Shown in pieces: positions 24,309 through 33,883 of a stretch of DNA of 44,089 bases. The notes below the pieces were generated by a model that was given only the letters and a program-made list of their open reading frames with translations, was not told the DNA's origin and searched no databases. Within the stretch, counting starts at the first letter, position 1, and every line of letters begins with the position of its first letter. This DNA is from Candidatus Gastranaerophilales bacterium (lineage in GTDB: Bacteria > Cyanobacteriota > Vampirovibrionia > Gastranaerophilales > Gastranaerophilaceae). The stretch is from positions 1 through 44,089 of the forward strand of contig CANPYW010000015.1 in assembly GCA_947588745.1 (NCBI GenBank), given 5' to 3'. The position numbers were made by a program, and so were the translations under genes.

Positions 24309-25400
24309 ATGGAATGTGAAGATAAATATTGGTGTGCTTTTTCTGCATTAAAGGACTCATCTTCCGCTTTGGTGAATAAGCTGTATGCTTATTTCGGTTC
24401 AATTGAAGAAGCGTGGAATGCACATGCCGATGATTTATGGAATGTTCCCGGTATACAAAAAAGGAGTATCAGGAGTTTTCTTGAAGAAAGAAAAAATATT
24501 AATCCCGATAAGTGCATAGAGTATATAAACAAAAGAAAAATAAAATTTATTCACTTAAACAGTCCGGATTATCCTTATCTTTTAAAGCACATTGATAATC
24601 CGCCTACGGGTCTGTTTATTTTGGGTGATATGTCGATATGTAATTTAGAGCGGACACTTGCGGTTGTAGGTTCAAGAAAGGCAAGTGAAAACGCCAAAAA
24701 TGCATTAAATAAAATTCTGGCGGGATTTTCAAATACGGATATTTGTATAGTATCCGGACTGGCAGAGGGAATAGATACCGTTGCACATAAAACGGCGGTT
24801 GAGAATAACATTAAGACAATTGCCGTTATAGGCGGAGGGTTTGACAAGTTATATCCGAAATCAAACATAGGATTATTTAATAAGATAATCAACGGTAACG
24901 GAGCCGTAATATCGGAATATTGGCCAAATGTAGATGCAATAAGCTGGCATTTTCCCATTCGAAACCGGATAGTTTCGGGATTGTCAAAAGGTGTTCTGGT
25001 TGCGGAAGCTGCTTTAAAATCGGGTGCGATGATTACCGCAAGATTGGCATTGGAACAAAATAAAGAATTAATGTGCATGCCGGGATTAATCTCAAACCCG
25101 AATACGGAGGGAATATATAACCTTTTAAAGACAGGTGCGGGTCTTGTTACAAAAACACAGGATATTACGAATTATTTAAACTGGGAAATTATTTCGCCGG
25201 AGGAAAAATTAAAACGGGACGTCAATTTAACGGAAAGCGAGAAGTTAATTATTGAAGAATTACAAAAAGATTCTTTAACTACCGATGAACTGGCATATAA
25301 AACATCATCGGATATAAATGAATTAATGGTTACACTTACAAAATTGGAATTAATGGGCATTATAAAGCAGGAAGCGGGGGAAAAATATACGGTTATATAA
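24309..25400 (+). CDS. dprA: DNA-processing protein DprA
   Basis: 363 residues. DprA binds incoming single-stranded DNA during natural transformation and loads RecA. The Rossmann-like core is clear: LAVVGSRKAS, IVSGLAEGIDTVAHKTA, TIAVIGGGFDKLYPKSN, FPIRNRIVSGLSKGVLVAEA, and SGAMITARLALEQNKELMCMPG. The N-terminal part (about 1-75) looks like a helix-hairpin-helix segment (EAWNAHADDLWNVPGIQ) and the C-terminal part (about 300-363) like a winged helix (LTTDELAYKTSSDINELMVTLTKLELMGII). Followed by topA, as in many bacteria (known pairing). Confidence 0.95.
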   Translation: MECEDKYWCAFSALKDSSSALVNKLYAYFGSIEEAWNAHADDLWNVPGIQKRSIRSFLEERKNINPDKCIEYINKRKIKFIHLNSPDYPYLLKHIDNPPTGLFILGDMSICNLERTLAVVGSRKASENAKNALNKILAGFSNTDICIVSGLAEGIDTVAHKTAVENNIKTIAVIGGGFDKLYPKSNIGLFNKIINGNGAVISEYWPNVDAISWHFPIRNRIVSGLSKGVLVAEAALKSGAMITARLALEQNKELMCMPGLISNPNTEGIYNLLKTGAGLVTKTQDITNYLNWEIISPEEKLKRDVNLTESEKLIIEELQKDSLTTDELAYKTSSDINELMVTLTKLELMGIIKQEAGEKYTVI

Positions 25401-25488
25401 GCCGCTGAAAATAATATATTGAATATTGATAATTTTCTGTTAAGATTAACAAGGTTAGTAATAATAGCATATTGTATCAGAGAAATAA

Positions 25489-27780
25489 ATGGCAAAGAAA
25501 AAAGAGAAAACATTAGTAATAGTTGAGTCTCCGGCTAAATCAAAAACCATCAAAAAAATACTCGGGGACGGATATCAAATAGAAGCAAGTTACGGTCACA
25601 TAAGGAACTTGCCGACTAAAGACCCGAAAACCGATAATCTAGGGTTTGACGTCAACAATAATTTTGAGCCTAAATTTGAAATAATTCCGCAGAAAAAAGA
25701 AGTTGTAAAAAAATTAAACGATTTATCCAAAAAGTTTGATAACATATATATTGCATCCGACCCTGACAGAGAGGGAGAAGCTATTGCCTGGCATGTCAGG
25801 CAAATATTAACGGTTCCGGATGAAAAGATTAAACGAATAGAGTTTAATGAAATTACGCCGAAAGCGGTAAAATATTCAATCGAACACCCGCGCACCATAA
25901 ATATGGACATGGTTCAGGCACAGCAAACAAGACAAATACTTGATAAATTGGTGGGTTATAAACTCAGCCCCGTATTATGGAAGCAAATGGGCAACTATAA
26001 TCTGTCTGCGGGACGTGTTCAATCCGTTGCGTTAAGAATGATTTGCGAACGTGAAGAAGAAATAGAAGCATTTATCCCTCAAGAATATTGGACTGTTTCC
26101 GCAGAACTTAACAAAGACGGTAAAATATTTGAAGCCGAATTATCGAAATATAAAAATAAATCAATTGAAAAAACAATAAAAAATGAAACTCAAGCACAAA
26201 AAATCGCCGATTTCTTAAAATCCGCAGACTATGAAGTTGCAAAAGTCACAAATAAAACGACAAAAAGAAAACCAACGGCACCTTTCATAACTTCAACCAT
26301 GCAACGTGCCGCAAGTTCAAAATTAGGATTCGGCGTACAAAAAACAATGCAGGTTGCTCAAAAACTGTATGAAGGTATTGAACTGGACGGCGGTGCGGTC
26401 GGTTTAATTACTTATATGAGAACAGACAGTGTAAGAGTTTCGGATGATGCCATGACAATGGCAAAAGATTTCATTTTGAATAACTTCGGCGAAAAATATT
26501 ATCCCGAAAAACCCAATGTATACGCAAAAGGAAAACAAAACGTACAGGATGCACACGAAGCAATCAGACCTTCATATCCCGAAAGAACGCCCGAAAGTAT
26601 AAAACAATATCTTGATTCCGACCAATACAGGCTGTATAAACTCATTTGGGAAAAGTTTATGTCATCACAAATGGCAAATGCCGAAATTGCAAATAAATCA
26701 ATCGAAATTTCGGCGGGAGATTATACATTAAAAGCTGGAACAAGCAAAATTACATTTGACGGTTTTCTTAAACTGTATAATGACAGCGAAGATGATGAAG
26801 AAAAAGAAAAAGATAACAAAATTCCGAATTTGGAACAAGGCGACAAAGTTAATTGTAATAAAATTGACCCCAAACAGCACTTTACACAACCGCCTCCGAG
26901 ATATAACGAAGCTTCGCTTGTTAAAGCACTGGAAGAATACGGAATAGGTCGTCCATCCACTTATGCAACAATTATTACGGTTATTCAAACACGAAAATAT
27001 GTTGAAAAAAAAGAAAAAGCACTTCACCCCACAATTTTGGGCAGAGCAGTTTCAAAACAGCTTGTTGAACAATTTGCGGATATAATGGACTATAAATTTA
27101 CGGCAGGCATGGAAGAAAAACTTGATATGATTGCCGAAAAAAAAGCCATTTGGAACAAGGTTCTGAAAGAATTTTACGACCCGTTTATGGATGAAGTTCA
27201 ATCCGTAATGAAAACAGCACATAAAATAAACATTGAAACAAAAATAATGTGTCCTAATTGCGGAAAGCCGATGCTTGTCAGAACGGGGAAAAACGGCTCG
27301 CAGTTTTTGGGCTGTTCCGGCTATCCCGATTGTAAAACAATAATGTCTTTAAATGTTCTTGCAGGTGAAAATATAGAAGAAGAACAGGAACAAAAGCAGG
27401 AAGAAATATGCGAAGAAAAGTGCGAAAAATGCGGTTCCGATATGGTATTCAAAACAGGCCCGTACGGAAAATACATGCAGTGTACAAATTCACAATGCAA
27501 TAACCGTAAAGCATATCATAAATCAACCGGCGTAAAATGCCCGAAATGCGAAACGGGTGAAATCGTATTTAAAAAATCAAAAAGAGGTACCGTATTTTTC
27601 GGATGTAACAATTATCCAAAGTGTGACTTTGTATCCTGGTATGAACCGGTTAAGGAAAAATGTCCGAAATGCGGCGGAATTATGGTAAAGAAAATTACAA
27701 AGAAATCTAAAAAAATAGAATGTATAAATAAAGAATGCTTATATTCGCAAGAACTGGAAGAGGAAGAACAGAATGAATAA
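25489..27780 (+). CDS. topA: DNA topoisomerase I
   Basis: 763 residues. A type IA topoisomerase that relaxes negative supercoils. The Toprim domain starts at once with LVIVESPAKSKTIKKIL, followed by ASDPDREGEAIAWH. The catalytic Tyr309 lies in GLITYMRTDS, and the PFITSTMQRAA and GIGRPSTYATII blocks follow. The C-terminal tail carries four zinc ribbons (CPNCG, CEKCG, CPKCE and CPKCGG, each with a second Cys pair). The start ATG 25489 has only a weak ribosome binding site. It overlaps aroE by eight bases. Confidence 0.97.
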   Translation: MAKKKEKTLVIVESPAKSKTIKKILGDGYQIEASYGHIRNLPTKDPKTDNLGFDVNNNFEPKFEIIPQKKEVVKKLNDLSKKFDNIYIASDPDREGEAIAWHVRQILTVPDEKIKRIEFNEITPKAVKYSIEHPRTINMDMVQAQQTRQILDKLVGYKLSPVLWKQMGNYNLSAGRVQSVALRMICEREEEIEAFIPQEYWTVSAELNKDGKIFEAELSKYKNKSIEKTIKNETQAQKIADFLKSADYEVAKVTNKTTKRKPTAPFITSTMQRAASSKLGFGVQKTMQVAQKLYEGIELDGGAVGLITYMRTDSVRVSDDAMTMAKDFILNNFGEKYYPEKPNVYAKGKQNVQDAHEAIRPSYPERTPESIKQYLDSDQYRLYKLIWEKFMSSQMANAEIANKSIEISAGDYTLKAGTSKITFDGFLKLYNDSEDDEEKEKDNKIPNLEQGDKVNCNKIDPKQHFTQPPPRYNEASLVKALEEYGIGRPSTYATIITVIQTRKYVEKKEKALHPTILGRAVSKQLVEQFADIMDYKFTAGMEEKLDMIAEKKAIWNKVLKEFYDPFMDEVQSVMKTAHKINIETKIMCPNCGKPMLVRTGKNGSQFLGCSGYPDCKTIMSLNVLAGENIEEEQEQKQEEICEEKCEKCGSDMVFKTGPYGKYMQCTNSQCNNRKAYHKSTGVKCPKCETGEIVFKKSKRGTVFFGCNNYPKCDFVSWYEPVKEKCPKCGGIMVKKITKKSKKIECINKECLYSQELEEEEQNE

Positions 27781-28624
27781 ATTCGGACTTATCGGATATC
27801 CGTTATCTCATTCAATGTCAAAAATAATTCATGAGGCTGCTTTTAAATCCGTAGGGTTAGAAGGAAGCTATGATATTTTGGAAACACAACAGGAAGATTT
27901 AGTTTCACGAATAAAATATTTGAAGTCCGGCGGATATTTGGGATTTAATGTAACAATACCGTTAAAAGTACCCATAATAATATTTTTATCGGGTGTTGAT
28001 AATGTTGCTAACGTTGCAGGAAGTGCAAATACCATAAAAATCATGCCGGATTCTTCTTTACAAGGTTATAATACGGATGTATACGGTTTTGTAGAGGCAA
28101 TTCCGGAAGATTTCAGAGAAGAACTCAAAGGTTCTGATGCAGCGGTATTGGGTAACGGCGGTGCCGCAAGAGCAATCGGAGTCGGATTGTCGATTTTAAA
28201 AGTAAAGAAAATTGATTTTTACGCAAGGAATATAATAAATGCATCAGAAACAGTAAGTTTGTTAAGAAGCAATTTCCCTGAAACGGAAATGAATTGCAAA
28301 CAAATAGAGAGTTTAAGAGATTTATCGGAGTACAAAATGCTGATAAATACGACTCCAATAGGGATGAGAAGTAAAGCAATGGGGATATCCCCCATAGAGG
28401 AAAGCGTAGTTAAAACGATGAATAAAGACGGAATTATATATGATATAGTATATAATCCGTTAAAAACGGAATTAATAAAAATTGCAAAAAAATTTAATAT
28501 AAGAACCATACAAGGTCTTGATATGCTAATATATCAAGGAGCAAAAGCATTCGAAATTTGGACGGGCAAAAAACCGGATACAAAATTAATGAAAATAGCG
28601 GCACTTGAAGAAATGGCAGATTAA
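27773..28624 (+). CDS. aroE: Shikimate dehydrogenase
   Basis: 283 residues. Reduces 3-dehydroshikimate to shikimate with NADPH in the aromatic pathway. Recognisable are GLIGYPLSHSMSKIIHEAAF near the N-terminus, the substrate Lys65 in FNVTIPLK, Asp102 in GYNTDVYGF, the dinucleotide loop GNGGAARAIGVGL and TTPIGMRSKAMG. The last block is DMLIYQGAKAFEIWTG. The usual Pro-His-Lys of the active site is Pro-Leu-Lys, which is tolerated in the family. The start overlaps the topA stop by eight bases and the next gene starts directly after its stop, so the three are one operon. Confidence 0.95.
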   Translation: MNKFGLIGYPLSHSMSKIIHEAAFKSVGLEGSYDILETQQEDLVSRIKYLKSGGYLGFNVTIPLKVPIIIFLSGVDNVANVAGSANTIKIMPDSSLQGYNTDVYGFVEAIPEDFREELKGSDAAVLGNGGAARAIGVGLSILKVKKIDFYARNIINASETVSLLRSNFPETEMNCKQIESLRDLSEYKMLINTTPIGMRSKAMGISPIEESVVKTMNKDGIIYDIVYNPLKTELIKIAKKFNIRTIQGLDMLIYQGAKAFEIWTGKKPDTKLMKIAALEEMAD

Positions 28625-29575
28625 ATGAAAAAAATAATACTAATTAACATTGCAGTTTTAATCGTAATTGGAATAATATCAGAATTAAGTTCATATATAG
28701 TGCTATGCTGCAAATATAAAAAAGATATTATAGATTTTATCAAAATTGAAACAGGCAAAGATATAAAAATACCTTATATAAAATATCAAATGGTGAAACT
28801 GCCAAGTAGAGAACAATTATTATCTAATTTCCGTCCTGTTGAGAAAAGAAACCCGAATAAAAAACCGATAATTTTATTCGGATGTTCTTATACATACGGG
28901 TTCGGGCTTAATGAAGATGAAACTTTTTCAAGGAAATTAGCCGATTTCACAGACCGAACAGTTATAAACAGAGGAAAATCAGGAACCGGTATCCCCTTTA
29001 TGTATTATCAGTTATCCGATGAAAAAGTAGTAAAAGAGTTGCCAAAAGATACAGAATATGTAATTTTTACATTAATTTCAGACCATTTCAGAAGATTATT
29101 CAGATACAGAAATTTTGTAGCAAATGCAGAACACACATTAAGATACAAAATAACAGAAAAAGACGGAGAAAAAATCCTTGTTGAAGATAGACCCATATTT
29201 CCGTTTTTGCATTCTTTGTTCACGTCGATTGTAATAGAAGAAAATATTGAGAAAAATTCCGCATTCGGTGATAAGATGGATACATTATTTATAAAATTAA
29301 TGTCAGAATCAAACAAGTTGATAAAAAAGAACTTTCCCAATGCTAAATTTGTGGTTATATATTTTGAATGTCCGACAGATATACCAAATTCTTACAATAA
29401 GGAAATAAGACTTTTGAGTAAAAATATAGAGGATATTACGGTATTCAGAGTGAAAAAAGAAGTACATCAAATACGAAATAAAAAATATTTCTTATCTGAC
29501 GGATGTCATCCAACCGGTGAAGCTTGGGATAAAATTATTCCCGTACTTTCTGAAAAACTTCATTTAAACGAATAA
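28625..29575 (+). CDS. Membrane-anchored SGNH/GDSL-like hydrolase
   Basis: 316 residues. An N-terminal hydrophobic span (about 3-27) is a probable uncleaved signal anchor. SGNH features follow: LFGCSYTYGFGLNEDETF with Ser88 as the likely nucleophile, INRGKSGTGIP as the Gly block, and LSDGCHPTGEAWDKI with Asp292 and His295 as the last two catalytic residues. Such proteins often act on acylated envelope glycans. Asn of block III is not certain. The ATG follows the aroE TAA with no gap. Substrate unknown. Confidence 0.8.
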   Translation: MKKIILINIAVLIVIGIISELSSYIVLCCKYKKDIIDFIKIETGKDIKIPYIKYQMVKLPSREQLLSNFRPVEKRNPNKKPIILFGCSYTYGFGLNEDETFSRKLADFTDRTVINRGKSGTGIPFMYYQLSDEKVVKELPKDTEYVIFTLISDHFRRLFRYRNFVANAEHTLRYKITEKDGEKILVEDRPIFPFLHSLFTSIVIEENIEKNSAFGDKMDTLFIKLMSESNKLIKKNFPNAKFVVIYFECPTDIPNSYNKEIRLLSKNIEDITVFRVKKEVHQIRNKKYFLSDGCHPTGEAWDKIIPVLSEKLHLNE

Positions 29576-29638
29576 ATATTTTTTAATTTTTTGTAACATC
29601 ATAAAAAAAATTATAAAGTTTTTTTTTATTATTCCGAT

Positions 29639-29658
29639 AACTAACCTATGAGTTAGTT
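29639..29658 (+). promoter_or_regulatory. Short inverted repeat before the first microprotein gene
   Basis: AACTAAC at 29639-29645 and GTTAGTT at 29652-29658 with six bases between, just upstream of the GGAG ribosome binding site of the gene at 29670. Could be an operator or a leader hairpin. Confidence 0.35.
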
Positions 29659-29669
29659 TGGAGATACAC

Positions 29670-29810
29670 ATGATTACAGAATTAGAAAAAAAAGAAGCCG
29701 TTGAACAAGAAATTAAAAAATTTTTTGAAAACATTGATAACATAAAATCCTGTGTAGATATATTTGGTTCTATTGTCGCCGAAACAGTAGAAAATAATTC
29801 AAAAGAGTAA
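29670..29810 (+). CDS. 46-residue microprotein A
   Basis: ATG 29670 with GGAG six bases upstream, ending at TAA 29808-29810. The protein starts MITELEKKEAVEQEIKKFF and is a charged N-terminal helix followed by a more hydrophobic part (SCVDIFGSIVAETV). It aligns without gaps, at equal length, with the second microprotein 120 bases downstream: both have a helix with hydrophobic spacing, then Asp + Ile/Met-Phe/Tyr, then Val, Thr and Ser-Lys near the end. No family recognised, no signal peptide. Confidence 0.6.
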   Translation: MITELEKKEAVEQEIKKFFENIDNIKSCVDIFGSIVAETVENNSKE

Positions 29811-29929
29811 AACTGTTTATATTCCCTGTTTACAAAATTGTTAAAAAATTTTAATTATTGTTTATTAAAAAGAAGAATTGGGAATATGAATAATATCCAT
29901 AATTAAAATTTATGGGAAATGAGGATATT

Positions 29930-30070
29930 ATGAACAGCGAAAGTCCACTTTCCAGTGAAACAATTGATAAATTAAAATCATTATTAAAAGGTTTTAATAC
30001 GTTTGGCAATCAAGCGGATATGTATTCACTGTTTGTAAAGAATACATTGAAACCTAAAAGTAAAATATAA
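29930..30070 (+). CDS. 46-residue microprotein B, likely paralog of A
   Basis: ATG 29930 with GAGG five bases upstream, stop TAA 30068-30070, again 46 residues. It begins MNSESPLSSETIDKLKSLL and contains ADMYSLFVKNTL near the end. The last 32 residues align with those of microprotein A with six identities and a matching pattern of hydrophobic positions. It has its own upstream spacer of 119 bases and lies about 105 bases before argS. Function unknown. Confidence 0.6.
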   Translation: MNSESPLSSETIDKLKSLLKGFNTFGNQADMYSLFVKNTLKPKSKI

Positions 30071-30175
30071 TTTTTAATTTAATATAAATAAACTTACCAA
30101 TTAACATTTTTTTGTTATGATTAAATATGTGTATTACTATGTACAATTAGTGTACGGAATTTAGAGAGCAAAATT

Positions 30176-31945
30176 ATGTTAAAAGAATATTTTTTGGAAC
30201 AGGTTACAAAATCTGTTGAAAAATTGGTAAAAGATAATAAACTCGGTCAGATGAAAGAGTCTGACAATATTTGTTTGCAGGTTGAAATTCCAAAGAATGT
30301 TCAATTCGGTGACTTTGCGGTTAATGTTTCGTCATTAGCAAAATACGCAAAACTGCCGCCTCAAAAAATTGCGGAACTTATTTCGGAAACAATAGATAAG
30401 AATGACTTTGACATAAATATAACCGCAGGATTCATAAATTTCAGGCTGCATAATAAAATGCTGAACAATATTATTTCCGAAATATTGGAAAAGAAATTAC
30501 AGTATGCAAAAAATAATATCGGAGAAGGCAAAAAAGTAATATTGGAATACGTCAGTGCTAATCCTACGGGGCCGTTTCATATAGGACACGGACGCTGGGC
30601 GGCAATGGGAAGTACACTTGCAAATGTTATGAAGTACTCTGGATATAATGTATATCAAGAATTTTATATAAATGATGCGGGAAGCCAGATACAAAAACTC
30701 GGAAAATCATTATATATAAGAATTTTACAGGAAATCGGGGTTAAAATCGATTTTCCGTCAGATGAAGAAGAAGCAAAGAATTTTTATACAGGCGATTATT
30801 TAATCCCCGTTGCAAAAGAATTTGTTAAGCAAGAAGAGGAAAAAGCACAAAAAATAAAGTCGGAATTTCAAGGTGAATTTGACGATGAGATTTTAAAATA
30901 TTTATCAAAATATGCAAGACTTAAAATGCTTAATATGCAGCAAACGTTATTGGAAAATTTCCATACGCATTTTGATAATTATTTCAGTGAATTAACCCTT
31001 CATCAGGAGGGAAAAGTTGAGGAATGCATTAAAAAACTTGATAAATTGGGCGTTTTATATCAAAAAGACGGTGCATTATGGTTTGCTTCATCGAAATACG
31101 GAGATGATCAGGATAGAGTAATAAAAAAATCCGACGGTGCATATACGTATTTAACCGCAGATATAGCATATCATTTTAATAAACTTCAAAGAGGGTTTGA
31201 TATACTTTTAAACATTTGGGGTGCGGATCATCACGGATACATTCCCAGAATGAAAGCGGCAATAGAAGTATTGGGATATAATCCGAATTCTTTGGAAGTG
31301 CTTTTGGGTCAGCTTGTTAACCTTATGATGAACGGGGAACAGGTTAGAATGGGCAAAAGAACAAAAATGATAACTTTGGACGAGCTTATTGATGAAGTCG
31401 GGGTTGACGCAACAAGATATTGGATGATAATGAGAAGTATAGATACAACTTTGGATTTCGATGTTGAACTTGCGAAATCCAAAACCGACGATAATCCGGT
31501 ATTTTATGTTCAATATGCCCACGCAAGAGCCTGCTCGATTTTAAAACACGCCGCAGAAGAAAAATATAATGTTTTGGACGGTACGGTACAAAATGCCGCA
31601 ATAAGCGAAGAAAAGTTAAAACCGGAAGAACTCAAAAACGATGATTATAATGAACTTTGGAATATTGATGATGAAAAATCCAAAGAAAATACAAAAAAAT
31701 TAATATTAAAGCTTGAAGAATACAAATCGGTGGTAAGAAATGCGGCAAAAAACAGAACTCCGTATTTATTAACAAGATATTTGCAGGAACTTGCCTCCAA
31801 TTTTCATCAGTTTTATGCAAGTTCAAAAGTTCTTACCGAAAATGAAAAGTTAACATTATCAAGACTTGCAATAGTAAAATCGGTTACAATCGTATTGAAA
31901 TCGGCAATGGATTTAATAGCCGTTGATGCTCCCGAAAGAATGTAA
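30176..31945 (+). CDS. argS: Arginyl-tRNA synthetase
   Basis: 589 residues, class I synthetase charging tRNA-Arg. The N-terminal additive domain (about 1-110) contains QFGDFAVNVSS. The signature HIGH is intact at His135-His138 in SANPTGPFHIGHGRWAAMGS, followed by YINDAGSQIQKLG. The KMSKS equivalent is the MGKRTKMITL segment, as usual for this group of ArgRS. The C-terminal anticodon-binding (DALR) helices end with RYLQELASNFHQFYASSKV. It stands alone after the two microprotein genes. Confidence 0.97.
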   Translation: MLKEYFLEQVTKSVEKLVKDNKLGQMKESDNICLQVEIPKNVQFGDFAVNVSSLAKYAKLPPQKIAELISETIDKNDFDINITAGFINFRLHNKMLNNIISEILEKKLQYAKNNIGEGKKVILEYVSANPTGPFHIGHGRWAAMGSTLANVMKYSGYNVYQEFYINDAGSQIQKLGKSLYIRILQEIGVKIDFPSDEEEAKNFYTGDYLIPVAKEFVKQEEEKAQKIKSEFQGEFDDEILKYLSKYARLKMLNMQQTLLENFHTHFDNYFSELTLHQEGKVEECIKKLDKLGVLYQKDGALWFASSKYGDDQDRVIKKSDGAYTYLTADIAYHFNKLQRGFDILLNIWGADHHGYIPRMKAAIEVLGYNPNSLEVLLGQLVNLMMNGEQVRMGKRTKMITLDELIDEVGVDATRYWMIMRSIDTTLDFDVELAKSKTDDNPVFYVQYAHARACSILKHAAEEKYNVLDGTVQNAAISEEKLKPEELKNDDYNELWNIDDEKSKENTKKLILKLEEYKSVVRNAAKNRTPYLLTRYLQELASNFHQFYASSKVLTENEKLTLSRLAIVKSVTIVLKSAMDLIAVDAPERM

Positions 31946-32053
31946 ATAAATTGATTATATACCGTTGTACAATATTCCGCTGATAAATGTTTGATGTATA
32001 ATAAATATATTATATGAATACCATACACTGTAGATTAGCGGAGGAAGTCTTTT

Positions 32054-32926
32054 ATGACAGTAAAAGATTGGTTTGAGCAAAGAAAAGAAATGCAGATTGC
32101 AAGAAGAACTCAGGAAACTCAAATAGACGACAGTATCGGTAAATTATGGGTTAAATGTTATCATTGCGACGCTCAATTATTAAGAAAAGAAGTTGAAGAT
32201 AATTTGGATGTATGTCCGAAATGCGGATATCATTTCAGAATAAATGCACGTACAAGAATTAATCAATTATTTGATGAAGGAACATTTGAAGAATTATACG
32301 GCAATATAACAACTGCCGATCCGTTAAATTTTTATGACGTAGATTCTTATAAAAACAGAATTACACAGGCAAAAGCCAAAACGAATATGAATGAAGCCGT
32401 AATATCGGGCATTGGTAAAATAGACGGGAATTCGGTTGCCGCCTCGGTTATGGATTTTGAATTTATGGGCGGTTCCATGGGAAGTGTAGTCGGCGAAAAA
32501 GTTACGCTTGCAATGGAAGAAGCTTTAAAAAGAAAAATTCCGATGATAGCCGTAACCGCATCAGGCGGTGCGAGAATGCAGGAAAGTATATTAAGCTTAA
32601 TGCAGATGGCTAAGACGAGTTGTGCGGTTGCAAGACTCAATGAAGCCGGGTTATTATATATAACGGTGCTGACCGAACCTACGTTCGGCGGTGTAACTGC
32701 AAGTTTTGCTATGCTTGGCGATATTATAATTGCCGAACAAGATGCAAGAATAGGCTTTGCAGGCAGACGAGTTATAGAACAGACCATAAGACAAAGCCTC
32801 CCCGCCGATTTCCAAACTGCCAATTATCTTATGAAATACGGTCAAATAGACATGATTTCATCAAGAGCGGAATTGAAATCAACAATATCAAAACTTATTA
32901 GTTTGCATAAAAAGCAGGAGGGTTAA
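32054..32926 (+). CDS. accD: Acetyl-CoA carboxylase carboxyltransferase subunit beta
   Basis: 290 residues. Half of the carboxyltransferase that moves CO2 from biotin to acetyl-CoA, the first step of fatty acid synthesis. The zinc ribbon is complete: Cys35, Cys38, Cys54, Cys57 (KCYHCDAQ ... DVCPKCGYH). The crotonase-fold core has FMGGSMGSVVGEK, VTASGGARMQESILSLMQM and LTEPTFGGVTASFAMLGD. GGAGGAAG precedes ATG 32054. It is the first gene of the accD-accA-prmA-kdsB-dmeF series, six bases before accA. Confidence 0.97.
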   Translation: MTVKDWFEQRKEMQIARRTQETQIDDSIGKLWVKCYHCDAQLLRKEVEDNLDVCPKCGYHFRINARTRINQLFDEGTFEELYGNITTADPLNFYDVDSYKNRITQAKAKTNMNEAVISGIGKIDGNSVAASVMDFEFMGGSMGSVVGEKVTLAMEEALKRKIPMIAVTASGGARMQESILSLMQMAKTSCAVARLNEAGLLYITVLTEPTFGGVTASFAMLGDIIIAEQDARIGFAGRRVIEQTIRQSLPADFQTANYLMKYGQIDMISSRAELKSTISKLISLHKKQEG

Positions 32927-32932
32927 AAGTTA

Positions 32933-33883
32933 ATGTCTGTTTTGGAATTTGAAAAACCTTTATACGAAATTGAAGAAAAAATAAAAGAATTAAAAGAAAT
33001 AAGTGAGTCATCAGGTATGGATGTATCAAATCAAATAGAAGTTTTTGAAAAACAAGCACAGGAATATAAAAAAGAATTATATTCAAATCTTACACCTGCA
33101 CAGAGATTACAGATTGCAAGACATCCCGAACGTCCTACGTTCCTGGATTATGTTAATCTTATAACTCAAGATTTTATAGAACTTCACGGCGATCGTGAGG
33201 GATGTGACGACAGAGCAATAATCGGCGGTGTTGCAAAAATTGATAATCAAAATGTAATGATAATAGGTACTCAAAAAGGAAAATCCACAAAAGAAAACCT
33301 TGTATACAATTTCGGAATGCCTCAGCCGCAAGGTTACAGAAAAGCATTAAGATTATTTAATCACGCAAATAAGTTTAAAATGCCGATAATTACTTTAATC
33401 GACACACCGGGAGCTTATCCGGGGATTAAAGCGGAAGAAACCGCACAGGGTACTGCAATTGCGGTAAATTTAAAAGAAATGGCAAAATTGGAAGTTCCAA
33501 TCATAGCCGTTATTACGGGCGAAGGTTGCTCCGGAGGTGCTTTGGGCTTAGCTGTTGCAGACAGAGTATATATGCTTGAACACTCATATTATACGGTTAT
33601 TTCTCCCGAGGGATGTGCTTCAATATTATGGAGGGATGCTTCGAAAGCTGATATAGCAGCTCAAGCACTTAAAATAACAAGTGATGACCTTTTAAAACTG
33701 GAAATCATAGACGGAATTATTACTGAACCGTTAGGTGGAGCTCATTGTGATTATGAATTAACGGCTAAAAATCTTAAAAATATGATATTAACGGCCATTA
33801 ATGAATTAAAAACAATTGAGTCAAACAAACTGAGAGATGAGAGATATAATAAATTCAGAAGAATGGGTGTATTTTGTCAGTAA
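32933..33883 (+). CDS. accA: Acetyl-CoA carboxylase carboxyltransferase subunit alpha
   Basis: 316 residues. Partner of AccD. The N-terminal helices (about 1-60) are followed by LQIARHPERPTFLDYVN, the FIELHGDREGCDDRAIIGG block, GTQKGKSTKENLVYNFGMPQ, ITLIDTPGAYPGIKAEETAQ and ITGEGCSGGALGLAVADRV. All are family hallmarks. GGAGGG lies before ATG 32933, directly after accD. The last ten bases overlap the TTG start of prmA. Confidence 0.97.
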   Translation: MSVLEFEKPLYEIEEKIKELKEISESSGMDVSNQIEVFEKQAQEYKKELYSNLTPAQRLQIARHPERPTFLDYVNLITQDFIELHGDREGCDDRAIIGGVAKIDNQNVMIIGTQKGKSTKENLVYNFGMPQPQGYRKALRLFNHANKFKMPIITLIDTPGAYPGIKAEETAQGTAIAVNLKEMAKLEVPIIAVITGEGCSGGALGLAVADRVYMLEHSYYTVISPEGCASILWRDASKADIAAQALKITSDDLLKLEIIDGIITEPLGGAHCDYELTAKNLKNMILTAINELKTIESNKLRDERYNKFRRMGVFCQ

